Assembly (NCBI RefSeq): GCF_021026095.1
Contig: NZ_JAJNCU010000005.1
Coordinates: 183,433-247,432 of the forward strand
DNA length: 64,000 bases
Direction of reading: 5' to 3'
From: Salinicoccus halitifaciens
Lineage (GTDB): Bacteria; Bacillota; Bacilli; Staphylococcales; Salinicoccaceae
This document shows positions 1 through 8,720 of this stretch, piece by piece (position 1 is the stretch's first letter; every line of letters starts with the position of its first letter). The notes beneath the pieces were generated by a model. That model was not told the DNA's origin. It made no database searches and worked only from the letters and a program-made list of their open reading frames with translations. A program made the position numbers and the translations under genes.

Positions 1-15
1 CACTTGTATGATCAT
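1..15 (-). CDS. 5' end of a gene running off the left edge
   Basis: A minus-strand ATG at 15-13 is preceded by a good ribosome site (AAGGAGG, complement of 23-29) at about 7 nt spacing, and the frame stays open to the window edge (M-I-I-Q-V). Only five codons are visible, so nothing can be said about function. The ribosome site is the only real evidence. Confidence 0.4.
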
Positions 16-291
16 TTAAATGCCTCCTTCTCTAATAGAACTCCTCCTTGAAAATAGCTCGAAATCATTTGATTCACGCTTGGTACGACACACTATAGTA
101 TAAATAGTAACCCCCGTCAATCGAATGAATCAGGTTTACTGCTTAAAGATCCGCATATATAATTTATTAACTATTACGCCAGCCGTTAAACAATTAAAAT
201 GGATTCTGATTATTTAGAATAAAAATACAAGCTGCCGGATTTCTGTGCTAAAATGTTCATATCAATCCATACTTGCAAAGGGGGCGGATCC

Positions 292-2073
292 ATGACTCTG
301 GAAATGGTCTTTGTGGCCGCTATGATTGCGCTCATGCTCATCTCACTGCTCTTTGAAGTCGCAAGGGCGGATTTCCTCGTGTTTTTATTTCTTGTGATTT
401 TCCTGCTCAGCGGTGTGATATCCACCGAGCAGGCATTGAGCGGTTTTTCCAATGAGGGGATGCTGACTGTACTGCTGCTGTTCATCGTTGCAGGGGCGAT
501 ACAAAAACACGGCATCATAGAGAATTTCATCTACAGGATACTCGGGGAGACGAAGTCGATGCGGGGCTCCATGGTGAAGCTCCTGCCGCCCATTTCACTT
601 GTTTCAGCCTTTTTGAACAATACACCGATCGTCGTCACGCTGACGCCGATACTCCGGAACTGGGCGAGGAACAACGGTTACGCTCCCTCCAAAATATTGA
701 TCCCATTATCCTATGCGACAATCCTGGGCGGTACGATCACACTGATTGGTACATCCACGAACCTGATTGTACACGGTCTCTTGATCAACGCAGGCGTGGA
801 AGGTTTCTCATTCTTCACTTTGAGCATTGTCGGTGTGCCCATCGCCATTGTCGGCCTCATTTACATTCTGACCATCGGGTATAAAATATTGCCGGATAAT
901 TTAGGCGCAGAGGATACGATCCGTAAAGAGGCGAAGGAGTTCTTGGCCGAAGCGACGATCCAGGACAGCTTTGAACATATTAATGAGACGATCCTCGCCG
1001 CTTCAAAAAACTCCTTTGAAGGCGTTTATATCATTGAAATTATCAGGGAAGACGGAGAAAGGGTGGAGCCGGTGGAAGCTTCGACATACATCAGGAAAGG
1101 CGACCATATCATCTTCTCCGCTTCGCTCAACAGGATTGCAGTCATTGAAAAGCTTAAAGGCATATCACTCGAAACCGGAACGGATAAAAGTCTGGATGTG
1201 CTGCAAAATGAAAATCACCACCTGGTTGAAGCGGTGATTTCACATAACTCGAGCCTGGTCGGCAAGACGATCAGGGACTCGGAATTCAGATCCACTCATG
1301 AGGCGGGTGTCATTGCCGTCCACCGCAACAATCAGCGCATCAACAGCCGGGTCGGCGACATCATATTGAGGCCGGGGGACACCCTGCTGCTGCTCGCTGA
1401 CGATGAATTCGTACAGCGTCATCAGCACTCCCAGGACTTTTATGTCGTATATACCGTCAACCCGCCGGAACAGCTCAAGCAGAATAACCTGAAAGGATTT
1501 TTGGCACTCGGACTTTTACTGGTCATGATCCTGTCGGTGACTTTAGGGTTCCTGTCGATGTTCGAAGCCATGCTGATTGCAGTCATCCTGCTCGTAGTCA
1601 CGCGCCTGATCAATTGGCGGGAGATACTGGATTACATTCAATTTGACGTTCTCCTGCTGATTGCCAGCGCCTTCGCCATCGGTGCGGCAATGACCGAGTC
1701 CGGGCTTGCACAGTTCCTTGCGGAGAACATGCTGGTACTCGCACAGCCGCTCGGCATCATAGGGGTCGTTTTCATCATTTATATCGCTACGAACATATTC
1801 ACCGAGCTCATCACCAACAGTGCTGCTGCAGTATTGATGTTCCCAATCGCTTTTGAGATGGCGGATCAGCTCAATGTGGATTATATGGGCTTCATCGTGA
1901 CGATTGCCGTCGCTGCTTCATGCAGTTTCATCACACCGATCGGTTACCAGACAAACCTGATCGTCTACGGGCCCGGCGGTTACAAATTCAGTGACTATAT
2001 CAAGATCGGCGCACCGCTCGTCCTGCTCACCATGGTGACGACCTCAACCATCGTCTATCTCGTATGGTTTTAA
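292..2073 (+). CDS. SLC13-family anion permease with TrkA-C domains
   Basis: A 593-residue inner-membrane transporter of the SLC13/DASS type (sulfate or carboxylate permease group). Hydrophobic segments fill residues 1-190 and 400-593. They flank a soluble stretch at about 200-390 that reads as two TrkA-C (RCK-C) ligand-binding domains; each ends in a GD-x-I/L-x-(F/L) pattern (RKGDHIIF and RPGDTLLLL). Paired transport motifs with NTPI/V-V-L-T-P and T-N-S-A-A-A are visible in the two halves. I start at ATG 292 because AAAGGGGG lies 7 nt upstream; an in-frame ATG at 253 has no ribosome site. The gene is monocistronic and ends at a bidirectional terminator shared with arsC. The substrate cannot be read from the sequence; sulfate is a common guess for this architecture. 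Confidence 0.85.
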   Translation: MTLEMVFVAAMIALMLISLLFEVARADFLVFLFLVIFLLSGVISTEQALSGFSNEGMLTVLLLFIVAGAIQKHGIIENFIYRILGETKSMRGSMVKLLPPISLVSAFLNNTPIVVTLTPILRNWARNNGYAPSKILIPLSYATILGGTITLIGTSTNLIVHGLLINAGVEGFSFFTLSIVGVPIAIVGLIYILTIGYKILPDNLGAEDTIRKEAKEFLAEATIQDSFEHINETILAASKNSFEGVYIIEIIREDGERVEPVEASTYIRKGDHIIFSASLNRIAVIEKLKGISLETGTDKSLDVLQNENHHLVEAVISHNSSLVGKTIRDSEFRSTHEAGVIAVHRNNQRINSRVGDIILRPGDTLLLLADDEFVQRHQHSQDFYVVYTVNPPEQLKQNNLKGFLALGLLLVMILSVTLGFLSMFEAMLIAVILLVVTRLINWREILDYIQFDVLLLIASAFAIGAAMTESGLAQFLAENMLVLAQPLGIIGVVFIIYIATNIFTELITNSAAAVLMFPIAFEMADQLNVDYMGFIVTIAVAASCSFITPIGYQTNLIVYGPGGYKFSDYIKIGAPLVLLTMVTTSTIVYLVWF

Positions 2074-2084
2074 TGATCTGCAGC

Positions 2085-2115
2085 AAAAAAGGACTTTCTT
2101 TTAGAAAGTCCTTTT
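2085..2115. terminator. Bidirectional terminator between the SLC13 gene and arsC
   Basis: The stem GGACTTTC (2091-2098) pairs with GAAAGTCC (2104-2111) around a 5-nt loop, with A6 on the left and T4 on the right, so it works in both directions. The arsC stop codon (2101-2103) lies inside the loop. Confidence 0.85.
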
Positions 2116-2499
2116 GTATTCCCTGATCCTACCGCCGATTTCATCCCGCACCCTCTGGAATTCCGTCCAGTCCTTGCCTGCCGGATCATCGAACGGCCAG
2201 TGTTCTTTATCCACACCTTGAGGGATCACCGGGCAGTTTTCATCAGCGTCGCTGCACAATGTCACGACCAGGTCCGAGCGTCTTAAAATGTCATGGTCTA
2301 TCAGATCAGAAGTCTGGTCCGAGATGTCGATATCCACTTCAGCCATCGCCTCGACCGCTTTCGGGTTCACCCCGTGTGTCTCGATTCCGGCGGAGTAGAC
2401 TTCAAAATCTTCACCGAGTATCTCTTTCCCCCAGCCTTCCGCCATCTGCGAACGGCATGAATTCCCGGTACATATGAAATAAATCACTTTTTTATCCAA
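2101..2499 (-). CDS. arsC: Arsenate reductase, thioredoxin-linked (LMW phosphatase fold)
   Basis: Reduces arsenate to arsenite in the cytoplasm so that ArsB can export it. The 132-residue protein matches the staphylococcal pI258 type. The P-loop C-T-G-N-S-C-R-S holds nucleophile Cys10 (with Cys15), and the redox pair Cys82 and Cys89 is present in [11 protein letters not shown]. These three cysteines define the thioredoxin-coupled family and rule out the glutaredoxin-linked ArsC of enterobacteria. It is the last gene of arsR-arsB-arsC, 15 nt after arsB. Confidence 0.96.
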   Translation of the reverse strand: MDKKVIYFICTGNSCRSQMAEGWGKEILGEDFEVYSAGIETHGVNPKAVEAMAEVDIDISDQTSDLIDHDILRRSDLVVTLCSDADENCPVIPQGVDKEHWPFDDPAGKDWTEFQRVRDEIGGRIREYKRTF

Positions 2500-2514
2500 T
2501 TACAGCACCTCCAT

Positions 2515-3804
2515 TTAAATTAAAAGCAGTGTCAGGTACAGCCCGAGCAGTGTGAATATGAGTACAGGTATGGTGATGACGATACCCACTTTGAAATAAA
2601 CACCCCACGGAATCTTCATGCCTTTCTGTGCGAGCACATGCAGCCACAAGAGAGTCGCAAGAGATCCGATCGGTGTGATCTTCGGCCCGAGATCGGCACC
2701 GACGATATTCGCATAAATCAGCCCTTCTTTCAAGATGCCGTCGACACCCGACTGTTCGATCGCGATGGCATCGATCATCACCGTTGGCATGTTGTTCATG
2801 ATGGACGAGAGGATTGCCGCTATAAAGCCCATCCCCATTACTGCAGCAAATAATCCCTGGCCGGCCACGTAGACCAGCACGTCAGCGAGCAGGTCCGTAA
2901 TGCCTGCATTCCTCAAACCGAAGACGACGATATACATGCCGAGTGAAAAGACGACGATATTCCACGGGGCGCCTTTAATGACCGCACCCGTGTTCACCGC
3001 CTGAGATTTCCTTGCCAGCAGTAAAAATGCGATGGCAATTGCTCCTGCGATGAATGATACAGGCACCGCCACGAATTCGCTCGCAAGATAACCGACAAGG
3101 AGTATCCCGAGGATCACCCAGGAAATCCTGAACAGTTTCAAATCCTTGATCGCTTCGGAAGGCTCCGCAAGCTTCCCTTCATCGAATTTCCTCGGTATTG
3201 AATTCCTGAAGTATATGAGCAGGACGATGATGCTCGCAGTGAGTGAGAAGATATTCGGTATGAACATCCTGCTCATGTATTCCAGGAACCCGATGTCAAA
3301 GAAGTCCGCCGAGACGATATTGACAAGGTTACTTACGATCAGGGGCAGTGAAGTCGTATCCGCAATGAATCCGCTTGCCATTACAAAGGGGAAGACCACC
3401 TTCTCCTCAAACTTCAGGTTGCGCACCATCGCAAGGACGATCGGTGTCAGGATCAGGGCAGCACCGTCATTGGCGAAGAACGCCGCGACCACTGCCCCGA
3501 GTAAAGATATGTATACGAACATTTTAATGCCGTTGCCTTTGCTCGCCTTCACCATATGCCGTGCAGACCATTCAAAAAATCCGATTTCATCCAGTATTAA
3601 TGAAATGATGATGACAGCGACAAAAGTCAGCGTCGCATTCCATACGATGTCCGCAACTTCGATGACATCACTGAATGATACGACCCCGGTGATGATTGCA
3701 AGTACCGCACCGATTGTCGCCGTGATGCCGATGTCGAGCCCTCTCGGCTGCCAGATGATGAATACTAATGTGGCGATGAAAATCGCTATTGCAAGAATTG
3801 TCAT
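2515..3804 (-). CDS. arsB: Arsenite efflux permease
   Basis: A 429-residue membrane protein of the ArsB/NhaD-like ion transporter superfamily, with about 12 hydrophobic segments. It exports arsenite and antimonite using the membrane potential. The length equals that of the classic staphylococcal ArsB when translation starts at the ATG at 3804, which overlaps the arsR stop (ATGA) and has AGGTGAG about 8 nt upstream. An in-frame start 9 nt earlier lacks a ribosome site. No arsA ATPase gene is nearby, so ArsB presumably works alone as a secondary carrier. Confidence 0.95.
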   Translation of the reverse strand: MTILAIAIFIATLVFIIWQPRGLDIGITATIGAVLAIITGVVSFSDVIEVADIVWNATLTFVAVIIISLILDEIGFFEWSARHMVKASKGNGIKMFVYISLLGAVVAAFFANDGAALILTPIVLAMVRNLKFEEKVVFPFVMASGFIADTTSLPLIVSNLVNIVSADFFDIGFLEYMSRMFIPNIFSLTASIIVLLIYFRNSIPRKFDEGKLAEPSEAIKDLKLFRISWVILGILLVGYLASEFVAVPVSFIAGAIAIAFLLLARKSQAVNTGAVIKGAPWNIVVFSLGMYIVVFGLRNAGITDLLADVLVYVAGQGLFAAVMGMGFIAAILSSIMNNMPTVMIDAIAIEQSGVDGILKEGLIYANIVGADLGPKITPIGSLATLLWLHVLAQKGMKIPWGVYFKVGIVITIPVLIFTLLGLYLTLLLI

Positions 3805-4121
3805 GATGCACACTCACCTTTTTTCATGCTTCTGCACACACATTCCGTATTATCCTGTGCAATCAGGCCGAGATAATCACCGGCCACCTTCAGCGCTTCA
3901 CTGTTAAGTTTATACATCTTTTTATTGCCGTCTTTCCTGTAAGTGATCAGCTCATTATCATGCAGCACTTTCATATGATGGCTCAATGTCGGCTGTGAAA
4001 AATCGAAGTGCTCAAGCAGGTCGCATGCACACAGTTCCCCGCAGGACAATAAGTCCAGTATTTCCAGACGATTTTCATCCGCAATCACTTTCAATACATT
4101 GCTCAATTCTTTATAAGTCAT
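3801..4121 (-). CDS. arsR: ArsR-family arsenite-responsive repressor
   Basis: A 106-residue winged-helix repressor of its own operon that releases DNA on binding As(III)/Sb(III). The metal-site motif E-L-C-A-C-D-L is present at about residues 28-34, followed by the recognition helix region [12 protein letters not shown]. Further cysteines lie near the C-terminus (C-V-C-R). The start at 4121 has AGGAGGAG 8 nt upstream; a longer frame beginning at 4151 would read through the operator and is rejected. First gene of the ars operon. Confidence 0.95.
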   Translation of the reverse strand: MTYKELSNVLKVIADENRLEILDLLSCGELCACDLLEHFDFSQPTLSHHMKVLHDNELITYRKDGNKKMYKLNSEALKVAGDYLGLIAQDNTECVCRSMKKGECAS

Positions 4122-4140
4122 AGTGTCTCTCCTCCTAAGA

Positions 4141-4178
4141 TAGATTAACATCTATATAGATAACCGTCTATATATTTT
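4141..4178 (-). promoter_or_regulatory. arsO: Probable ArsR operator/promoter
   Basis: A perfect 12-bp palindrome ATCTATATAGAT (4150-4161), followed by a second CTATATAT half-site, lies directly upstream of the arsR ribosome site. Its position and AT-rich dyad symmetry fit an ArsR operator overlapping the promoter. This is inferred, not tested. Confidence 0.6.
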
Positions 4179-4257
4179 TCGGTGAAAAACAGATTTAATT
4201 GAAGATTATTACCACACGCTTTAGGGTAGATTAATGAAAAGGAGAGTGGTTATCAAT

Positions 4258-4923
4258 ATGAGTAAATCTGTACTTATAGTGGTTACTAGCCATGATACAA
4301 TCGCAGGAGACAAGGACAAGCCAACAGGTTTATGGCTGTCCGAAGCAGCAGAGCCTTACATCGCTTTTCAGGGTGCCGGATTCAAAGTCGATATCGCTTC
4401 GACGAAAGGCGGCAGCGTCCCCATAGATCCGAATTCTGTCGATGATGACAGTGCACCGAGATTCAGTGAAGTGACGAGACTGCTCCAAAATACTGAACGT
4501 ATCAAAGATGTGGTTTATGAAAGATATGATGCGATATTCTTTGCAGGCGGACACGGGGCGATGTTCGACTTCCCGGGTGACCCGGATATACAGAACATCA
4601 TTGCATATTACAAGGATGACGGCAGAATCATCAGTGCGGTGTGCCACGGTCCCGCGGCATTCGCCGATGCGAAGACGAAAGACGGTAAGTTCCTTGTGGA
4701 CGGCATCAAAATTACAGGATTCACGAACGAAGAGGAAGAAGCGATGAATCTGACTGAAGAAATGCCGTTCTTATTACAATCCAAACTGGCCTCGAATGGC
4801 GCCGGATTCGTCGAAGGCGCCCCGATGGAGGAAAACGTGGTCACAAGCGCGAATTTCGTGACCGGACAGAATCCTGCTTCAGCCCAAGGTGTTGCAGAAG
4901 CAGTGATCAATAGATTGAAGTAG
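4258..4923 (+). CDS. DJ-1/PfpI family protein (Hsp31-like, possible glyoxalase III)
   Basis: A 221-residue cytoplasmic protein of the class I glutamine-amidotransferase-like DJ-1/PfpI superfamily. The nucleophile elbow A-V-C-H-G-P-A-A (about residues 138-145) carries the reactive Cys followed by His, and G-G-H-G-A-M-F-D lies upstream as in Hsp31/YDR533C-type members. These are reported as glutathione-independent glyoxalases or protein-repair hydrolases. Which activity applies here cannot be decided. Translation starts at 4258 (AAAGGAGAG about 11 nt upstream) rather than at the ATG at 4234 that overlaps the ribosome site. It is divergent from arsR and ends in a strong terminator. Confidence 0.85.
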   Translation: MSKSVLIVVTSHDTIAGDKDKPTGLWLSEAAEPYIAFQGAGFKVDIASTKGGSVPIDPNSVDDDSAPRFSEVTRLLQNTERIKDVVYERYDAIFFAGGHGAMFDFPGDPDIQNIIAYYKDDGRIISAVCHGPAAFADAKTKDGKFLVDGIKITGFTNEEEEAMNLTEEMPFLLQSKLASNGAGFVEGAPMEENVVTSANFVTGQNPASAQGVAEAVINRLK

Positions 4924-4934
4924 ATTGAAGAAAG

Positions 4935-4968
4935 GGAGCATGGACTTTATCCATGCTCCGTTTTTTTT
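4935..4968 (+). terminator. Rho-independent terminator of the DJ-1 gene
   Basis: A perfect 10-bp stem GGAGCATGGA (4935-4944) / TCCATGCTCC (4950-4959) with a 5-nt loop is followed by G and T8. Confidence 0.92.
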
Positions 4969-5001
4969 ATTAATTTTTGTATGATGGGAAGCAGCCCGTA
5001 C

Positions 5002-5112
5002 CCGGCGATGGGCTGTTAAACCTCCAACAGACCGTCCCGGATCGGACGATGAACCGTTAAACCTCCAACAGACCGTCCCGGACCGCACGATAAACCGTTA
5101 AGTCTTCAGCCA
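5002..5112. repeat. Tandem repeat, 41-bp period, about 2.5 copies
   Basis: The block beginning GTTAAACCTCCAACAGACCG recurs at 5015 and 5056, with a decayed third start at 5097: exactly 41-bp spacing. Units carry a small dyad CGTCC/GGACG that is intact in the first unit only. The array fills the gap between the DJ-1 terminator and the end of the M20 peptidase gene. No coding role is seen. Confidence 0.8.
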
Positions 5113-5128
5113 ACCGGCGCCATATTTC

Positions 5129-6472
5129 TTATAGCTCATTCAATGCATCGATCACCATGCATGTGCTTTTAATACCGTTATAAAAGTTTTCAACGATGAG
5201 GTTTTCATTTGGTGAATGGTTGGCCTCGTCGGCATTGGCGTAAGGGACGACGACGGATGGGGCACCGAGTATCTTCGTCCAAACGGCATCCGGGAGGCTG
5301 CCGCCCATGCTGGGCTGGATATATGCCTTCTTTCCGAATCCCTTTTCAACCGCCCGGCGCAGGGGTTCTATGTACGGATGCTCCGCCGATGTCCGTGATG
5401 GATGCATCATGCCGATGCGCTTCATCTTCACACCGGGTGCATGTTTTTCAACGTGCGCCTCCAGCAGTTCATATATCCTCTCCGGGTCCTGATCCATGAC
5501 GAGCCGCATATCCAATTTCAGTTTCGCAGTCGACGGGATGATCGTCTTCGCACCTTCGCCGCCGTAACCGCTCACCAGCCCTGATATGTTCAAAACGGGT
5601 TCAAAGCAGAGTTTTTGGTAATATTCCTCCTTCGTCATTTCCAGGGAATCATCACCGATCTCTTTCCTGATTTCCTCAAGATCGAAAGGCAGCTGCATCA
5701 GCAATTCCTTTTCAAGATCGGTCGGCGGTTTCACTTCATCATAGAAGCCGTCGATTAAAATCCGCCCGTCCGCATCTTTCATCGTCCCCAGCAGATGCAC
5801 AAGCTCCCACACAGGATTGCGGGCAATGTTCCCTTTATTTCCAGAATGGTTGTCGAATACCGAACCTTCGGCATTCAACTCCACATACAGCATGCCCCGA
5901 ACGCCAAGCAGTATATAGGGATGCCCGTTTGAGAGCATCGGTCCATCCGAGGTGTAGACGAGGTCCGCCTTCAGCTTATCTTTATATTTGTGAATAAAGG
6001 GCCCGAGGTTCCTGCTGCCGATCTCCTCCTCGCCTTCGATGATGAATTTGATGTTGATCGGCGTATTACCATGAGCTTCCATATAAGTCCTGAAAGCGAG
6101 AATCTGTGCCATGAACTGTCCCTTATTGTCTCCGACACCGCGGGCGTAAATCCTCCCGTTGCGGATCACCGGCTCAAACGGTTCCGAATCCCATTCTTCT
6201 ACAGGATCGGGCGGCTGAACATCATAATGGCCGTAGATGAGCAAGGTCATGGCGTCTTCCGAGACGATATGTTCCCCGTAGACGACCGGATGGTGCGCAC
6301 CCCTTATGACTTCCACATGGCCGACCCCTGCTTCCGACATCTTTTCCGCCACCAGTTCCGCGCATTCCTCAATACCGTCGTTTTCAGCACTGATGCTCTT
6401 CTGCCTGATGACTTCAAAAAGTGATTCAAGATAATTTTCCCTGTTCCGTTCAATGATTGCTTTGTAATCCAT
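5129..6472 (-). CDS. M20-family metallopeptidase (dipeptidase)
   Basis: A 447-residue di-zinc peptidase/amidohydrolase of the M20 (ArgE/DapE/CPG2) family. Metal-ligand and catalytic motifs are visible in order: Y-G-H-Y-D-V-Q-P (about residues 81-88), G-V-G-D-N-K-G-Q (about 112-119) and the general base in I-E-G-E-E-E-I-G-S (about 145-153). A dimerisation domain falls between about 195 and 320. The start at 6472 has AGGGGGAT just upstream. It is transcribed away from hyuA. Its neighbours suggest a small peptide or N-acyl/N-carbamoyl amino acid substrate, but that is only context. Confidence 0.88.
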   Translation of the reverse strand: MDYKAIIERNRENYLESLFEVIRQKSISAENDGIEECAELVAEKMSEAGVGHVEVIRGAHHPVVYGEHIVSEDAMTLLIYGHYDVQPPDPVEEWDSEPFEPVIRNGRIYARGVGDNKGQFMAQILAFRTYMEAHGNTPINIKFIIEGEEEIGSRNLGPFIHKYKDKLKADLVYTSDGPMLSNGHPYILLGVRGMLYVELNAEGSVFDNHSGNKGNIARNPVWELVHLLGTMKDADGRILIDGFYDEVKPPTDLEKELLMQLPFDLEEIRKEIGDDSLEMTKEEYYQKLCFEPVLNISGLVSGYGGEGAKTIIPSTAKLKLDMRLVMDQDPERIYELLEAHVEKHAPGVKMKRIGMMHPSRTSAEHPYIEPLRRAVEKGFGKKAYIQPSMGGSLPDAVWTKILGAPSVVVPYANADEANHSPNENLIVENFYNGIKSTCMVIDALNEL

Positions 6473-6573
6473 AATATCCCCCTTGGTGTCCTGTTTTCTT
6501 ATGGACTATATTAACACTAATTCCGTCGGTTTTCCCTTTAATACTTATAGTTAAAAAGCGTACAGGCATTTTA

Positions 6574-6605
6574 CATAAAACATCATAAATGGTATGTTTT
6601 TTATG
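6574..6605. promoter_or_regulatory. Dyad upstream of hyuA, candidate operator
   Basis: AAAACAT (6577-6583) and ATGTTTT (6594-6600) form an inverted repeat with a 10-nt spacer, about 45 nt before the hyuA start. It may be a regulator site or a 5' leader hairpin. No regulator gene is adjacent. Confidence 0.35.
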
Positions 6606-6644
6606 AATTAGGAATATTCTTTCAAAAGACGAAGGGGGAGCTTC

Positions 6645-8720
6645 ATGAAGTATAGAATAGGTGTCGACACCGGAGGGACTTTCACCGATGTTGCGTTGAT
6701 CGCTGAAGGGACCGGCGACATTCTGGTCACAAAAGTCCCGTCCACACCGCACAACAGCGCAATCGGCGTGATGGACGGCGTCAAACAGATATTATCGGAA
6801 AATGAAATTTCCGCAGATGATGTATCGTTCTTCACGCACGGTTCCACAGTCGCAACGAATACGCTGCTTGAAAGTAAAGGTGCAAAAACCGCCCTGATCA
6901 CGACCAGGGGATTCAGGGATATTTTGGAGATCGGACGGCAGACGCGTCCTGATTTGTACAATTTCAGGGCACGCCGCCCAGAGCCGTTGATCCCGAGGAA
7001 TTTACGATGGGAAATAGATGAAAGGATCGATGCCCGGGGTGAAATCGTCAAAGATTTCGACAGGGAAGATATCGATGAGCTGATTGATATGGTTAAAGAA
7101 CACGAAATCGAATCCCTGGTCATCTGCCTGATCAACTCATTTTTAAACAGTGATAATGAAGTGAAATTGAAAGAGATGCTGAAGGAGGAGTTCCCGGACT
7201 TGTCCATCACCATTTCAGCGGAAATACTGCCGGAAATCAAAGAGTATGAGCGCACAAGCACCGTCGCCGTCAACGGCTACGTCATGCCCAAGATGAATTT
7301 CTATCTGAGGGATCTGGAGAATTCCCTGCAGGATTACGGCATCAAGAGCGATCTTTATATCATGCAGAGCAACGGCGGCATCATCACGACGGATACAGCC
7401 GTCGAACAGCCGGTGAGGACCGTACTCTCAGGACCGGCAGGCGGCGTGATTTCAGGCACGGACGTTTCTTCCCAGACCGGCATCGGCAACCTCATCACAA
7501 TTGATATGGGCGGTACAAGCCTCGATGCTGCATTGATCGAGACAGGGGAGCCGCAGTATACGACCAACAGCCGGATCAATGATTTTCCGATCAACGTGCC
7601 GATGGTCGAGATGCATACGATCGGTTCCGGCGGCGGCAGCATCGCATGGATCGATTCCGGCGGTGCGTTGAGGGTCGGACCCCACAGTGCCGGTGCTGAC
7701 CCGGGTCCCGTCTGTTACGACAGGGGCGGGACGGAACCGACGGTTTCCGATGCCAACGCGATTCTTGGACGGTTGAACCCCGATTCGATTCTCGGCGGGA
7801 AAATGAAGATGAACCTTGAAGGTGCCAGGAAAGCCGTGAAAGAAAAGATTGCAGAACCGCTCGGCTTATCGGTCGAGGAGGCCGCCGAGGGCATATTGAA
7901 AGTCGTCAATGCCAACATGGTGAGGGGCATCCGTGTCATATCGGTGGAAAAAGGGCATGATACGCGGGACTTTTCCCTCCTTGCATTCGGCGGTGCCGGG
8001 CCGCTTCATGCCGTCGACATTGCACAGGAACTGGAAAGCAAAAATGTGATCGTCCCGCCGAGCCCGGGCATCAATTGTGCCACAGGCATGCTGATAGCGG
8101 ATGTGCGGCATGATTATGTGAGTTCATTCATATCCACTACAACAAACACCGATTACGATAAATTGAACCAGTCACTGAAAGTGCTCGAGGACGAGGCACG
8201 GGCAGCATTGAAGCGGCAGGGATTTGATGAAGACCATACACAAATCAACCACAGCATCGACCTCAGATACGTCGGCCAGGCCTACGACATCAATGTGGCA
8301 CTCGGCAGTGCAGAAGTCGATGCAGAGACGCTTAAGAATGCGATCCGTGACTTCCATGACATACACGAGAAAATCTACGGTTTCAGCCGCCGGGAGGAGA
8401 GCCTCGAGACTGTGAACGTGCGCGTCTCTTCATTCGGCCTGATTGAAAAGCTTGAAAGCAAAAGGCTCGGGGAAGGAAGCGGCGCAGAAGTGACGCATAC
8501 AACCCGCGACGTTTATTTTGACGGAGAGTTCCATGAGGCCAAAATCTACCAGCGTTCCGATTTGTATATGGGTTACGAGTTTGAAGGGCCGGCGATCATC
8601 GAACAGCTGGATTCGACGGCGGTCATACGCCCGGGCCAGAATGTCAGGGTCGACACTTTCGGCAACCTGATCATTGAGAACACCGATACTGCACATAAGG
8701 AGGATGATATGGATGGCTAA
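6645..8720 (+). CDS. hyuA: Hydantoinase/5-oxoprolinase family subunit A
   Basis: A 691-residue ATP-binding subunit of the HyuA/HyuB family (N-methylhydantoinase, 5-oxoprolinase and acetone carboxylase relatives). The N-terminal Hydant_A_N region begins with G-V-D-T-G-G-T-F-T-D (about residues 6-15), an actin-like phosphate loop, followed by H-G-S-T-V-A-T-N-T. The Hydantoinase_A core carries I-D-M-G-G-T-S-L-D and G-S-G-G-G-S-I-A. The family hydrolyses cyclic amides such as hydantoins or 5-oxoproline with ATP. The substrate cannot be assigned from the sequence. It has a strong ribosome site (AAGGGGGAG) and overlaps hyuB by 8 nt. Its operon also holds a symporter, so the substrate is probably imported. 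Confidence 0.9.
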   Translation: MKYRIGVDTGGTFTDVALIAEGTGDILVTKVPSTPHNSAIGVMDGVKQILSENEISADDVSFFTHGSTVATNTLLESKGAKTALITTRGFRDILEIGRQTRPDLYNFRARRPEPLIPRNLRWEIDERIDARGEIVKDFDREDIDELIDMVKEHEIESLVICLINSFLNSDNEVKLKEMLKEEFPDLSITISAEILPEIKEYERTSTVAVNGYVMPKMNFYLRDLENSLQDYGIKSDLYIMQSNGGIITTDTAVEQPVRTVLSGPAGGVISGTDVSSQTGIGNLITIDMGGTSLDAALIETGEPQYTTNSRINDFPINVPMVEMHTIGSGGGSIAWIDSGGALRVGPHSAGADPGPVCYDRGGTEPTVSDANAILGRLNPDSILGGKMKMNLEGARKAVKEKIAEPLGLSVEEAAEGILKVVNANMVRGIRVISVEKGHDTRDFSLLAFGGAGPLHAVDIAQELESKNVIVPPSPGINCATGMLIADVRHDYVSSFISTTTNTDYDKLNQSLKVLEDEARAALKRQGFDEDHTQINHSIDLRYVGQAYDINVALGSAEVDAETLKNAIRDFHDIHEKIYGFSRREESLETVNVRVSSFGLIEKLESKRLGEGSGAEVTHTTRDVYFDGEFHEAKIYQRSDLYMGYEFEGPAIIEQLDSTAVIRPGQNVRVDTFGNLIIENTDTAHKEDDMDG

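Noticed and set aside
253..291. N-terminal extension of the first SLC13 gene
   Set aside because: The ATG at 253 has no ribosome site, and the extension would include the AAAGGGGG that serves ATG 292.
3146..3907. 253-codon plus-strand frame
   Set aside because: Antisense to arsB/arsR; rich in Met, Ile and Ser as expected from reading a membrane-protein gene backwards.
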